DNA of 64,000 nucleotides from Brachybacterium paraconglomeratum (GCF_003994255.1 NZ_ML133863.1:1-64000); one strand, 5' to 3'; positions 1-7,453 are shown, numbered from the stretch's first letter. Numbers and translations are program-made. The notes: a model not told the origin generated them from the sequence alone.

Positions 1-74
1 TCCCGCCGCGCGTCCACGGCCATCCTCGTGGCCCTCTCCCGAAGTTCATCGGGGTACTTCCTCGGTGCTGCCAT
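1..74 (-). CDS. IS3-family transposase OrfA, N-terminal end only (runs off the window)
   Basis: Reading leftwards from an ATG at 74, the minus strand gives 24 codons beginning MAAPRKYPDELRERATRMAV, which looks like the start of an IS3-type OrfA (helix-turn-helix subunit that binds the element ends). A GAGGAG ribosome binding site sits just upstream. The rest of the gene and the OrfB integrase lie outside the window. It is the first gene of the element whose end lies near 126. Recognition is from the opening residues only. Confidence 0.72.
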   Translation of the reverse strand, partial: MAAPRKYPDELRERATRMAVDARR

Positions 75-126
75 GCTCCTCATCCTCCCGTGGGATCAGA
101 GCCTCCACCAGACCCGGGGCGATTCA
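1..126 (-). mobile_element. End of an IS3-type insertion sequence inserted into another IS
   Basis: The minus strand from about 126 begins TGAATCGCCCCGGG, the TG-start, C/G-rich end usual for actinobacterial IS3 elements, and leads after about 50 bp into the OrfA start at 74. The reading frame of the resident OrfA (392 leftwards) stops matching its family exactly at this point. The other end of the element is not in the window, so target duplication cannot be checked. Confidence 0.7.
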
Positions 127-392
127 GCTTTTCCCAGGAACTCATTGTCCCGCTCCAGGTCATGGACCCGCCGCCGCAGTTTCTTCAACTCCTCCCGCTC
201 CCCGGCGGCCAAGGGCGTATCCGTCCCCGGCAGCGGGTCGCGGCGCTCGCGTTCCTGCCGGACCCAGCGGCCCAGCAGCTGCGCACCCATGCCGATCTCC
301 TCGGCCACGTGCGCGATCGGACGATCCGTATCCAGCACCAGAGCCGCGGCCTCTCGGCGGTACTCCGGCGTGTATTTCTTCCGCTTTCCCAT
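96..392 (-). pseudogene. IS3-family transposase OrfA, 3' end cut off by a second IS
   Basis: Minus-strand start at 392 (MGKRKKYTPEYRREAAALV), with an HTH region (about residues 15-45) and the leucine-rich stretch ending RRVHDLERDNEFLGKA typical of IS3 OrfA. After GKA, where relatives normally continue with an AAxFxA-like end and then OrfB, the frame reads ESPRVWWRL and stops. Those last residues are translated from the end of the invading element (about 126). The missing OrfB means the element cannot encode its own integrase here. Confidence 0.8.
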
Positions 393-941
393 GACGACAA
401 CCCTCCCGCAGGTCAGCGCGACCCGCTATCTCAGGCGTCAACATCAGGAGGGTAAGCCCAGATCTCAAGAGCAACACCCTGATCCCCGACCGCCCAACCC
501 TGCCCGCGCTACCCTTCCGGAACCGCTACCGCGCATGCTTCCCCGCGGAGCACCTCTCCGAACTCGACAGTCCGAGTCCGTCCAAGGAGGTTCAGTCACT
601 GGCACGTGCACCTGTCCCTGATACCCCCAGCCAGGAAGCTCAGCACTCTCCACGCCACCCGAGAGGCTGAGGACAAGCTGGGTCCACGTTCCAACTCCGT
701 ACCTCTGGGGGGTAAAGCGGAGTCCTACCCTCTGGGGGTATCTGGGGGATGGCGTCAAGCCTCAGTTAAATCCTCGAGCAGAGCCGTCCATCGCTGTTCT
801 GCTGAGCCGCGCAGGGCCGTAGGTTGATCTCGCCGCCCACGACATGAGCCGTCCCCTCGATGCTCGCTCCGCTGTCGCTGTGGCCCCGACGAAGTCATCA
901 ACTCCCGCCCGACTCGAGTGGGAAATTTACGGAGTAGAACC
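393..941. other. Intergenic region with IS end, a possible gene remnant and two CsoR-like boxes
   Basis: The outer end of the interrupted IS3 element probably lies at about 440-480, but I cannot fix its terminal repeat. From about 480 to 660 there is no convincing gene; one plus frame stays open to about 665 and could be a gene remnant, with no recognisable motif. The two palindromic boxes at 699-741 are listed separately. From 745 to 941 is the leader of the NlpC/P60 gene. I looked for a c-di-AMP (ydaO-type) riboswitch, common before such genes in actinobacteria, and did not find its conserved blocks. Confidence 0.6.
699..741. promoter_or_regulatory. Two tandem CsoR-like operator boxes
   Basis: Two imperfect copies of the ATACCCC-N3-GGGGTAT palindrome lie 26 bp apart, centre to centre: GTACCTC-TGG-GGGGTAA at 699-715 and CTACCCT-CTG-GGGGTAT at 725-741. 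The geometry matches the two clean boxes before copZ (11498) and copB (16578). No copper gene follows; the next plus-strand gene is the NlpC/P60 protein at 942, and the minus-strand neighbour is the broken transposase. Confidence 0.5.
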
Positions 942-1772
942 ATGGCCCAGAACAACACCCACCGCGCCGTCGGCCGAGCAGTCACGCCTGTCGGGACCGC
1001 CGGCCGCGCACTGCGGGGCACCGGTGGTGCCGCTGTGCTCGGCACGGTCGTCATCGGCTCCGCACTGCTCGCGGGCCCCGCGCAGGCCGCCCCCGCCGGC
1101 TCGCCCGCCGCACCTGCCGTTGCTGCGCAGGCTTCAGCCCCCACGGCACCGGCTCCTGCACATGCGACATCCGCGCTTGCGGCCGAGAAGCTGCGGTGGG
1201 GATCGCAGGGCTCGTCGGTCGAGCAGCTCCAGACGGCACTGAACGAACACGGTGCCTCGCTGTCGGTCGATGGCAAGTTCGGCAAGCTCACCCATGGGGC
1301 CGTGAAGGACTTCCAGCGCTCGCATGGCCTGAAGATCGACGGCATCGTGGGCCCCGAGACGCGCGGCGCACTGAACGGCGGCGCATCGACCTCGGGCGGT
1401 GGAACCTCTGCTCCCGCCCCCTCGAACTCCGCGACGAACTCGCAGCAGGCGATCGTCGACGCCGCGCGCAGCCAGATCGGGGCCTCCTACTCGTGGGGCA
1501 CCTCCAAGCCGGGGGTCAGCTTCGACTGCTCGGGCCTGAGCTCCTACGCGTACGGACAGGCCGGCATCGACCTGCCCCGCACCTCGTCGCAGCAGGTCGC
1601 GGCCGGCACCACGATCTCCAAGTCCGAGGCCCAGCCCGGCGACCTCGTGGTGTGGCCCGGCCACCTCGGGATCTACGCCGGTGGCGACACGGTCATCGAC
1701 GCGGGGCGCACCCCGGGCGCCGTCACCGAGCGGACCATCTGGGGTTCGCCGACCTTCGTCACCTTCCGCTGA
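942..1772 (+). CDS. Secreted peptidoglycan endopeptidase: PG-binding plus NlpC/P60
   Basis: A 276-residue exported cell-wall hydrolase. A signal peptide (hydrophobic core near residues 26-47, ending GPAQAAPA) is followed by an Ala/Pro-rich linker. Next is a peptidoglycan_binding_1 domain at about 83-142 (LRWGSQGSSVEQLQTAL, GxFGxLT, GxDGIVGPET), then a Ser/Gly linker and a C-terminal NlpC/P60 domain from about 165. The catalytic Cys is in FDCSGLSSYAY and the His in PGHLGIYAG. The ATG at 942 is preferred to an in-frame GTG at 918 because ACGGAG lies about 8 bases before it. It probably cleaves stem peptides in the envelope. A strong terminator follows. Confidence 0.88.
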   Translation: MAQNNTHRAVGRAVTPVGTAGRALRGTGGAAVLGTVVIGSALLAGPAQAAPAGSPAAPAVAAQASAPTAPAPAHATSALAAEKLRWGSQGSSVEQLQTALNEHGASLSVDGKFGKLTHGAVKDFQRSHGLKIDGIVGPETRGALNGGASTSGGGTSAPAPSNSATNSQQAIVDAARSQIGASYSWGTSKPGVSFDCSGLSSYAYGQAGIDLPRTSSQQVAAGTTISKSEAQPGDLVVWPGHLGIYAGGDTVIDAGRTPGAVTERTIWGSPTFVTFR

Positions 1773-1797
1773 CCGCAGGTCGCAACGCCCGCGCAGA

Positions 1798-1829
1798 GGG
1801 AGCCCCGACCAACGGTCGGGGCTCCCTTT
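1798..1829 (+). terminator. Rho-independent terminator after the NlpC/P60 gene
   Basis: Perfect 13-bp stem (GGGAGCCCCGACC at 1798-1810, complement at 1814-1826) with an AAC loop, followed by TTT. It lies between convergent genes (stop at 1772, minus-strand stop at 1849). Confidence 0.88.
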
Positions 1830-1848
1830 GCGTGCAGAGGCAGCGGTA

Positions 1849-2259
1849 TCAGCTGATCGAGGCCAACAGCTCTGCACAGGCCTGCTCGCAGCGGCGACAG
1901 GCGTCCGCGCAGACCTTGCAGTGCTTGTGCATTTCAGCGTGCTTCTCGCACTCCTCGGCGCAGGACCGGCACGCCGCCTGACACGCCTCGAGCAGGGCAC
2001 GGTTGAGGGCGACGTTCTTCCCGGTCTGGCGGGATAGAACCCGGCCGGTGACCTCGCAGACGTCGGCGCAGTCCTGGTTCAGGCGAATGCATTGGGTCAG
2101 CTCCGCCACCATGTCTTCGGCCAGGCAGGCGTCCGCGCAGGCGGTGCAGGTCTGAGCGCACTCGAAGCAGGCCTCGATGCATTCGGCGAGCTTCTGCTGG
2201 TCGATGGTGCCGAGGTCCTTCGGGAAGGTCTGAAGCATTGATGCGACGTGATGGGTCAT
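1849..2259 (-). CDS. Cysteine-rich four-helix-bundle copper storage protein (Csp3-like)
   Basis: 136 residues with 18 cysteines spaced along predicted helices (CIEACFECAQTCTACADAC, CQAACRSCAEEC, CKVCADACRRCEQAC), the pattern of the DUF326/Csp family, whose four-helix bundles hold many Cu(I) ions on thiols inside the bundle. There is no signal peptide, so a cytosolic store like Csp3 rather than the exported Csp1 is expected. AGGAG precedes the ATG at 2259. It is divergent from the ydhK-cueP operon and shares a 220-bp intergenic region with it, consistent with copper-responsive expression (inference). Confidence 0.88.
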   Translation of the reverse strand: MTHHVASMLQTFPKDLGTIDQQKLAECIEACFECAQTCTACADACLAEDMVAELTQCIRLNQDCADVCEVTGRVLSRQTGKNVALNRALLEACQAACRSCAEECEKHAEMHKHCKVCADACRRCEQACAELLASIS

Positions 2260-2413
2260 GATCCTGCTCCTTCTCGTTCCGGACGGACCGGCGGATGCCG
2301 GCCCGTCCTGACGACGCTAACCATCGCCCCCCGAAGGACGGAAGCGGATAGACCACTCGTTTGGAGGCAATGCGGAATGACTGGCCAACGCTGTGCTCAA
2401 GAAGTCAAGATCT

Positions 2414-2449
2414 GACCTTGAGGAGACCTTGATCTAGGGGTCATAGGCT
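2414..2449 (+). promoter_or_regulatory. Direct-repeat activator site and -10 before the ydhK operon
   Basis: Two copies of GACCTTGA start at 2414 and 2425, an 11-bp period (one helical turn), which is typical for OmpR-family response regulators. TAGGCT at 2444-2449 fits a -10 element, while the matching -35 position lacks TTGACA, as at activated promoters. CTTGAGGA-N3-CTTGA (2417-2432) recurs as CTTGAGGA-N3-CTCGA at 7097-7112, beside the response-regulator gene. Confidence 0.5.
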
Positions 2450-2480
2450 GGTGCAAAGTGTCCTCTGACTAGGAGAAATC

Positions 2481-3065
2481 ATGCGTTCTCGTCGCTCTCT
2501 CGGCCGTCTCGCGGCCGTCGTCGTCACCGGTGCGATTGTGTTTGCCGGCTGCACCGACAGCGGGTCTGAGGAGGGTCAGACGCCGGGCGAGTCAGAAGCG
2601 TCGGAGGCGTCCGATGGAGGCAGCCACGGCGGCATGGAGCACCCGATGGATGGCGGCCCTGCGCCCGAAGGTATGGCGTCTGCGGAGGATCCCGAGTTCC
2701 CGGTCGGCACGGAGGTGACGCTCACGGCGGACCACATGGAGGGCATGGAGGGGGCGACGGCGACGATCTCGGGCGCCTTCGACACCACGACCTACTCGGT
2801 CAGCTTCACGCCGACCGATGGCGGTGAGCCGGTCACTGACCACAAGTGGGTCGTTCACGAGGAGCTCGAGAACCCGGGCGAGGCACCGCTGGCAGAGGGC
2901 ACCGAGGTGGTCATCACCGCCGATCACATGACCGGGATGGAGGGTGCTGAGGCCACCATCGACAGTGCCACCGAGGAGACCGTGTACATGGTCGATTACG
3001 AAGCCGACGGGATGATGATGACGAACCACAAGTGGGTCGTCGAGAGCGAGATCGAGCCTGCGTGA
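2481..3065 (+). CDS. YdhK-family (DUF1541) copper-associated lipoprotein
   Basis: 194 residues. The N-terminal signal ends in a lipobox with acylated Cys24 (VFAGC), then a Ser/Glu-rich and Met/His-containing linker. Two DUF1541 repeats follow (about 70-125 and 135-192), each with TADHMxGMxGAxATI and ending HKWVV. The Met and His residues suggest metal binding outside the membrane, but the biochemical role of YdhK proteins is not established. AGGAG precedes the ATG. The stop codon overlaps the cueP start (ATGA), so the genes are translationally coupled. It is the first gene of a copper operon. Confidence 0.85.
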   Translation: MRSRRSLGRLAAVVVTGAIVFAGCTDSGSEEGQTPGESEASEASDGGSHGGMEHPMDGGPAPEGMASAEDPEFPVGTEVTLTADHMEGMEGATATISGAFDTTTYSVSFTPTDGGEPVTDHKWVVHEELENPGEAPLAEGTEVVITADHMTGMEGAEATIDSATEETVYMVDYEADGMMMTNHKWVVESEIEPA

Positions 3066-3718
3066 TGACCTCCCCGTCGAGCCCTCGAGGTGCGCTCGCC
3101 TCCTCCGGGGGTAGGCCCCGTCGTCGCACCGGCCGGTTGCCGCGCCGATCGCTCGTGCTCGGTGCCGGCCTGTTCCCGCTCGTGGTCGCCGGCTGCGGGG
3201 CCGGTGGGTCCGAGCCCGCATCCATCACGGGTGATCAGGAGTTGCTTCAGGAACATGGCTTCGCCGACGCGGACGCGCACGAGATCATCGACCGGCTCGA
3301 GGCGCTCCCGGTGGCTGAGCGACCGCAGGATCTGATCGCCAGCGTCACCGCGACGTCTCTGCAGCTCCAAGACGATGCAGGGCGCGAGGCCGAGCTGCCC
3401 CTTCCCGAGGACCAGTTCTATTTGTCGGTGGCCCCGTTCGTCGAGACCACCCACGAGTGCGCCTTCCACAGCCTGACCACGTGCCGCGGAGAACTGCGCA
3501 GCCGCGAGCTCACCGTGAGCGTGGTCGACAGCAGCTCGGGCGAGGTCCTTGAAGAGGGCCCTCGCACCACGCATGACAACGGGTTCCTCGGTCTCTGGCT
3601 ACCGCGCGGGATCACCGCGGAGCTCACGTGCACCCTCGAGGACTACACGGGGACCGCGTCCATCTCGACCCAGGCGGAGGATGATCTGACCTGTCTGACC
3701 AGTCTCCAGCTGACGTGA
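3065..3718 (+). CDS. cueP: CueP-like extracytoplasmic copper-binding lipoprotein
   Basis: 217 residues. After a basic N-terminus, a signal segment ends in a lipobox with Cys44 (VVAGC). The CueP signature ECAFHSLTTCRGE lies at 131-143 (Cys132, Cys140), and two further cysteines (189 and 210, DDLTCLTSLQLT) complete the family set. Known CueP proteins bind copper in the periplasm and can reduce Cu(II) using their thiols; here the protein would be tethered to the outer face of the membrane. The start at 3065 is chosen because it overlaps the ydhK stop. The following tlpA and ccdA genes could keep its cysteines reduced (inference). Confidence 0.86.
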   Translation: MTSPSSPRGALASSGGRPRRRTGRLPRRSLVLGAGLFPLVVAGCGAGGSEPASITGDQELLQEHGFADADAHEIIDRLEALPVAERPQDLIASVTATSLQLQDDAGREAELPLPEDQFYLSVAPFVETTHECAFHSLTTCRGELRSRELTVSVVDSSSGEVLEEGPRTTHDNGFLGLWLPRGITAELTCTLEDYTGTASISTQAEDDLTCLTSLQLT

Positions 3719-4374
3719 GCAGGCGAAGCACCCGGTCCGCCTTCTGGCATTCGGTGGTCGGCCCAACTGGGCGGAGCGTGACACCACGCCTGAGTCGGCG
3801 GACCACGCTGCGGCGGGGCGGGAGCCTGCTCGTCCTCGCGCCCCTTCTTGCGGCGTGCAGCGGTTCTTCGGATGCGGCGAGTGAGGCGAACGCCGGGTAC
3901 GTCTCCGGTGATGGGGTTGTCGTCGAGATCCCCCCGGAGGGACGCGCCGATCCTCTGGAGATTCGGGGAACCACCTATGACGGCGACGACTTCGACTCCA
4001 CGGCGCTGCGCGGTGCACCCTTGCTGATCAACGTCTGGTATGCGTCGTGTCCGCCGTGCCGGGTCGAAGCACCGGCGCTGAAGGCCGTGCACTCCGAGTA
4101 CAGCGCCCTGGGAGTGGAATTCGTGGGCGTGAACACGCGCGACAAGACCGGGCCGGCCGCCGCGTTCGAGGAGACCTTCGGCATCACCTACCCCTCGATC
4201 CCCGACACCGACGGCGCGGTGATCGCGTCCATGGACGGCAGCGTCTCGCCCAACGCCGTCCCCACGACTTTGATCCTCGATGCTGAAGGACGAGTAGCCG
4301 CCCGGATCGCGGGCGCAGCCGATCAGAGCACCCTAGAGAGCCTCTTGGATGCCGTGCTAGCGGAGGCCGCCTGA
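3715..4374 (+). CDS. TlpA/ResA-like membrane-anchored thioredoxin
   Basis: 219 residues starting at a GTG that overlaps the cueP stop (GTGA). Signal segment at 30-48 with lipobox LAAC (Cys48), then a thioredoxin-like domain with redox pair Cys112-Pro-Pro-Cys115 (NVWYASCPPCRVEAP), a TlpA-type central region and the cis-proline segment NAVPTTLIL. It should act as an extracytoplasmic thiol-disulfide oxidoreductase fed by CcdA, the next gene, with which it overlaps by one base. No cytochrome c maturation genes are nearby, so its partner is more likely CueP. Confidence 0.87.
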   Translation: MSRRSTRSAFWHSVVGPTGRSVTPRLSRRTTLRRGGSLLVLAPLLAACSGSSDAASEANAGYVSGDGVVVEIPPEGRADPLEIRGTTYDGDDFDSTALRGAPLLINVWYASCPPCRVEAPALKAVHSEYSALGVEFVGVNTRDKTGPAAAFEETFGITYPSIPDTDGAVIASMDGSVSPNAVPTTLILDAEGRVAARIAGAADQSTLESLLDAVLAEAA

Positions 4375-5141
4375 TGGGTGAACTGTTCGCCACCACCGTG
4401 CTGAGCGGACCCCTGGCCGCAGCCCTGCTGCTGTCGATGGTGGCCGGTCTGGTCGCGTTCCTCTCGCCGTGCGTGCTTCCGGTGGTCCCCGGCTACCTCG
4501 GATACATCACCGGGCTCACCGGAGGAAGCGCCGGGCCGCCCCGCACCGGCGATCCCGGGGAACGGCCATGGCGCCTGGTCACCGGCGCTGTACTGTTCGT
4601 CGCGGGCTTCACGGCGGTGTTCCTGGTCATCGGCGGTTTCGTCGGTGCACTCGGGTCATTGGTGATCCAGTACACGAGCGCGATCAATCGGATCTCCGGG
4701 GTGCTGGTCATCCTCATGGGCCTGGTGTTCGTGGGAATCTTCCCCCGCCTCTCCGGTGAGAAACGGATCCGGAAGCGCCCCGATGCCGGACTCGCAGGCG
4801 CCCCGCTGCTCGGGATAACGTTCGGCTTCTCCTGGACCCCGTGCATCGGGCCGACGTTCGCCGCAGTCGCGGCGCTCAGCCTCGGGGAGGCCTCCGCGAG
4901 CCGCGGCGCTCTCCTGGCTTTCGGCTATGCGATCGGGCTCGGGATCCCGTTCATCCTCTTCGCCCTCGTGTTCCGGCGTGCCCTCGGAATCTCCAGGGTG
5001 CTGTCCCGGCATCGCCGCACGCTCCAGATCGTTGGCGGCTCCGTGCTCATCGCCATCGGACTCCTGCTGGTCTCCGGAGTGTGGGAGCAGTGGATGGCAC
5101 TGCTCCAGGTGCGGATCGGCAACTTCACCACGATCGTCTGA
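4374..5141 (+). CDS. ccdA: CcdA-family transmembrane thiol reductase
   Basis: 255 residues, largely hydrophobic with about six membrane segments. The two conserved cysteine motifs are LSPCVLPVVPGYLGYI near residue 30 and SWTPCIGPTFAAV near residue 160, which shuttle electrons from cytoplasmic thioredoxin to outside partners. Its ATG overlaps the tlpA stop. As the last gene of ydhK-cueP-tlpA-ccdA it completes an electron path across the membrane. Its 3' end forms part of a hairpin shared with the convergent sensor kinase gene. Confidence 0.9.
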   Translation: MGELFATTVLSGPLAAALLLSMVAGLVAFLSPCVLPVVPGYLGYITGLTGGSAGPPRTGDPGERPWRLVTGAVLFVAGFTAVFLVIGGFVGALGSLVIQYTSAINRISGVLVILMGLVFVGIFPRLSGEKRIRKRPDAGLAGAPLLGITFGFSWTPCIGPTFAAVAALSLGEASASRGALLAFGYAIGLGIPFILFALVFRRALGISRVLSRHRRTLQIVGGSVLIAIGLLLVSGVWEQWMALLQVRIGNFTTIV

Positions 5142-5184
5142 TCGCTGAGCCCGCCGTACGCGGCCGGCTCAGCGGTCAGACGAT
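5133..5184. terminator. Bidirectional hairpin overlapping both stop codons
   Basis: 19-nt arms (5133-5151 and 5166-5184) with a single mismatch enclose a 14-nt loop. The left arm contains the ccdA stop and the right arm the end of the convergent sensor kinase gene. There is no T-run, so any termination would rest on the stem. Confidence 0.6.
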
Positions 5185-6309
5185 TGCTCGGGGCAACCGG
5201 ATGGTGAAGGTGGCTCCCCGCCCTGAGCCCTCACTGGCCGCGGCCATGGTCCCGCCGTGCGCATCGACCAGGGCTCGACTGATCGTCAGGCCGATGCCTG
5301 AGCCGGAGTTCTCACGGGTGCGGGAGCTGTCGGCGCGGAAGAAGCGTTCGAACAGGCGAGACCGGTCCTCAGCGGTGAACCCTTCGCCGTCATCCGCTAC
5401 CGCGATCTCCACCGTGCTGCCGTGGGTGGCTGCCGAGACCGTGACGGTGCCTCCGGGGGAAGTGTGCCGCAGAGCATTGCTCAGCAAGTTCCCAAGTACT
5501 TGGGCGAGGCGGTCCGGGTCCGCGTGGATCGTCACGGAGTGGGGCAGGGCGACTTCTCGTCGTAATGCCACACCCGCTGTCTCAAACCGTTCCTCCCATT
5601 CCTGGAGTGCTGATGCCAGCAAGTCATCGACGGCGAGGGGGTGCAGCTGTACCGGGAGCTGGCCCTCCTCGGCCCGGGACACCTCACTGATGTCGTCGGC
5701 CAACCGCGACAGTCGCACGGTCTGGCCGGCGAGGATGGGCATGGCCGCATCGGCTTCGATGACGCCGTCGGCCATGGCCTCGTGATGCGCGGAGAGGGTG
5801 GCGATGGGGGTGCGCAGCTCATGGGCGAGGTCGGAGAGCAGTTGGCGTCGGGTCTCTTCGACGGCATCCAGGCGTGCAGCCATGTCGTTGAGCGTGGCCG
5901 CCAGCGAATCCAGCTCGGTCCCGGCTCCGACGGAGGGAACGCGTGTGGAGTAGTGGCCCCGGGACAGTTCATCGACAGCCGAGGTGAGACCGTGCAGCGT
6001 CTGGCGGAGTCGTCGCGCCAAGTTCCAGGTGACAAGTCCCGCGGCCAGGAGGGAGACCACCAGTCCGACTCCGAGGGCGAGTGCGAGCGCATCGCGGTAG
6101 GCGCGCTCGATATGGACGAGCTCGGCACTGCCCACGGGGAGGTCGGTCTGGAGCAGGTGGTAATGGAAGACGGCAGGCCCGATGATCACCGTCAGCACCG
6201 TGATGGTGAGCGCGCCGGCGAGCAACACGATGAGCTGGCCCGCCATCAGGCGCGAGGCCAAGCTGGTGCCAGGACGAACCGTTCGAACAGATGAACTGGG
6301 GGCGGTCAC
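5176..6309 (-). CDS. Sensor histidine kinase, probably copper-responsive
   Basis: 377 residues from a GTG at 6309, 4 bp after the response-regulator stop, with GGGAAGGG upstream; an upstream in-frame start would overlap the regulator extensively. TM1 (LIVLLAGALTITVLTVII) and TM2 (about 80-105) flank a short extracytoplasmic loop, followed by HAMP. The HisKA domain has phospho-acceptor His163 (SDLAHELRTPIA), and the HATPase_c domain has N box NLLSNALRH and G boxes DDGEGF and GSGIGL. The copper role is inferred from position within the island and not from a recognisable sensor domain. Confidence 0.9.
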   Translation of the reverse strand: MTAPSSSVRTVRPGTSLASRLMAGQLIVLLAGALTITVLTVIIGPAVFHYHLLQTDLPVGSAELVHIERAYRDALALALGVGLVVSLLAAGLVTWNLARRLRQTLHGLTSAVDELSRGHYSTRVPSVGAGTELDSLAATLNDMAARLDAVEETRRQLLSDLAHELRTPIATLSAHHEAMADGVIEADAAMPILAGQTVRLSRLADDISEVSRAEEGQLPVQLHPLAVDDLLASALQEWEERFETAGVALRREVALPHSVTIHADPDRLAQVLGNLLSNALRHTSPGGTVTVSAATHGSTVEIAVADDGEGFTAEDRSRLFERFFRADSSRTRENSGSGIGLTISRALVDAHGGTMAAASEGSGRGATFTIRLPRAIV

Positions 6310-6313
6310 AAGC

Positions 6314-7024
6314 TCAGCCCTTCCCCATCCGGTATCCGATACCGCGCACCGTGGTGACGAACCGTGCAGACTCAGCCGTCTCGTCGAGCTTTCGTCGGAG
6401 GTTGGCGATGTGCACATCAACGAGATGGTCATCTCCGATCCAGCTGTCGCCCCAGACGGCTTCCATCAGCTGGCCGCGGCTGAAAGCCTGGCCCGGCCGG
6501 TGCGCCAGGGTCATCAGGAGCCCCCTCTCGGTGGGGGTCAGCGGGACCATCCGGCCAGCGAGTCGTACTTCCTGGGCAGCAGTGTCGATCTCAAGCTCGC
6601 CGAACGTACACACCATGCCTGAAGCATTCCCTGACTCGGCGCGGGGCCTACGCAGCACGGCCTGGACCCGGGCGACAAGCTCACGCACGCTGAACGGCTT
6701 GGTGAGGTAGTCATCCGCCCCCACCGAGAGCCCCACCAGGCGGTCCACCTCCTCGGATCGCGCCGTCGTGATCAGCACGTAGCAGTCCGAGAAAGTGCGG
6801 ATCCTGCGCATCACCTCCAAGCCATCTAAACCAGGCAGGCCGAGATCGAGGACGATCACGTCCGGCGCCAGGGCACGGGCCATCTCCACCGCCTCCGGAC
6901 CGCTCCGCGCGCTCGCAGTCGCGTAGCCGGCCTTCGCGAGATACGCCTGGACGACGTCCGACAGCGCCGCTTCGTCCTCGACGACGAGAACCATCGCTGC
7001 GGCTCGAGCCGATTCACTCCTCAT
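6314..7024 (-). CDS. OmpR-family response regulator, probably copper-responsive
   Basis: 236 residues. The receiver domain has Asp60 as phosphorylation site (DVIVLDLGLPGLDG), acidic pair ED in VVEDEAAL and Lys109 (YLTKPF). The winged-helix C-terminal domain ends with VDVHIANLRRKLD and VRGIGYRMG. GGAG lies before the ATG at 7024. It is transcribed ahead of its kinase. Its likely targets are the direct-repeat motifs at 2417-2432 and 7097-7112, the second in its own intergenic region. Confidence 0.92.
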   Translation of the reverse strand: MRSESARAAAMVLVVEDEAALSDVVQAYLAKAGYATASARSGPEAVEMARALAPDVIVLDLGLPGLDGLEVMRRIRTFSDCYVLITTARSEEVDRLVGLSVGADDYLTKPFSVRELVARVQAVLRRPRAESGNASGMVCTFGELEIDTAAQEVRLAGRMVPLTPTERGLLMTLAHRPGQAFSRGQLMEAVWGDSWIGDDHLVDVHIANLRRKLDETAESARFVTTVRGIGYRMGKG

Positions 7025-7080
7025 GAGCTCCAGTCTGGTCTCCGTTCCTGGACACCGCGCGTCTATGGAGGTGCAGGCGG

Positions 7081-7112
7081 ACTATCTGGACCGGATCTTG
7101 AGGAATTCTCGA
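7081..7112. promoter_or_regulatory. Second copy of the CTTGAGGA direct-repeat motif, between divergent genes
   Basis: CTTGAGGA-N3-CTCGA at 7097-7112 has the same 11-bp repeat spacing as the site before ydhK. Read leftwards, GATAGT (7086-7081) lies 10 bp beyond the motif and could be the -10 of the response-regulator gene, so the site may serve autoregulation and/or the rightward SHOCT-oxidase genes. Confidence 0.42.
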
Positions 7113-7185
7113 CGAGAACTTCGACCGTCCCGGGGAACCTGGTGGGGACCGTGTCGCGTACGTACTCGACCAAGGGAGCCCCTCG

Positions 7186-7422
7186 ATGATGCCGACCGAT
7201 GCGATGTCGTGGCTGATGTGGGCGATGGTCGCCGGTCTCCTCGTTCTCCTCTGGGCCTCGGCGCTGCTGCTGGCACGCACCGTGTTGCCCGGGCGCCCCC
7301 GACGCGCTCGGGACGAGAACGAGGCGATCGGGGAACTCTCGCTGCGCCTGGCTCGAGGAGAGATCACGGCCGATGAGTTCGAGCAACGACGACGACTGGT
7401 CTTGGACGCCTTTCGGCCATGA
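7186..7422 (+). CDS. Small membrane protein with SHOCT domain
   Basis: 78 residues. One transmembrane helix (about 8-30, LMWAMVAGLLVLLWASALLLA), a basic linker, then a SHOCT motif at 45-75 (ENEAIGELSLRLARGEITADEFEQRR). SHOCT domains are short C-terminal helices of unclear function, found on small membrane proteins often near metal-resistance genes. AAGGGAG precedes the start. It ends 31 bp before the multicopper oxidase start, so co-transcription is likely. Confidence 0.8.
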   Translation: MMPTDAMSWLMWAMVAGLLVLLWASALLLARTVLPGRPRRARDENEAIGELSLRLARGEITADEFEQRRRLVLDAFRP

Positions 7423-7453
7423 CACCACCCCTCGCTCTAGAAGGACTGCACCT

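Noticed and set aside
465..758. Minus-strand frame of 97 codons over the CsoR-like boxes
   Set aside because: No ribosome binding site or recognisable sequence, and it crosses the operator palindromes.
745..941. c-di-AMP riboswitch before the NlpC/P60 gene
   Set aside because: Such riboswitches are common there in actinobacteria, but none of the conserved blocks were found.
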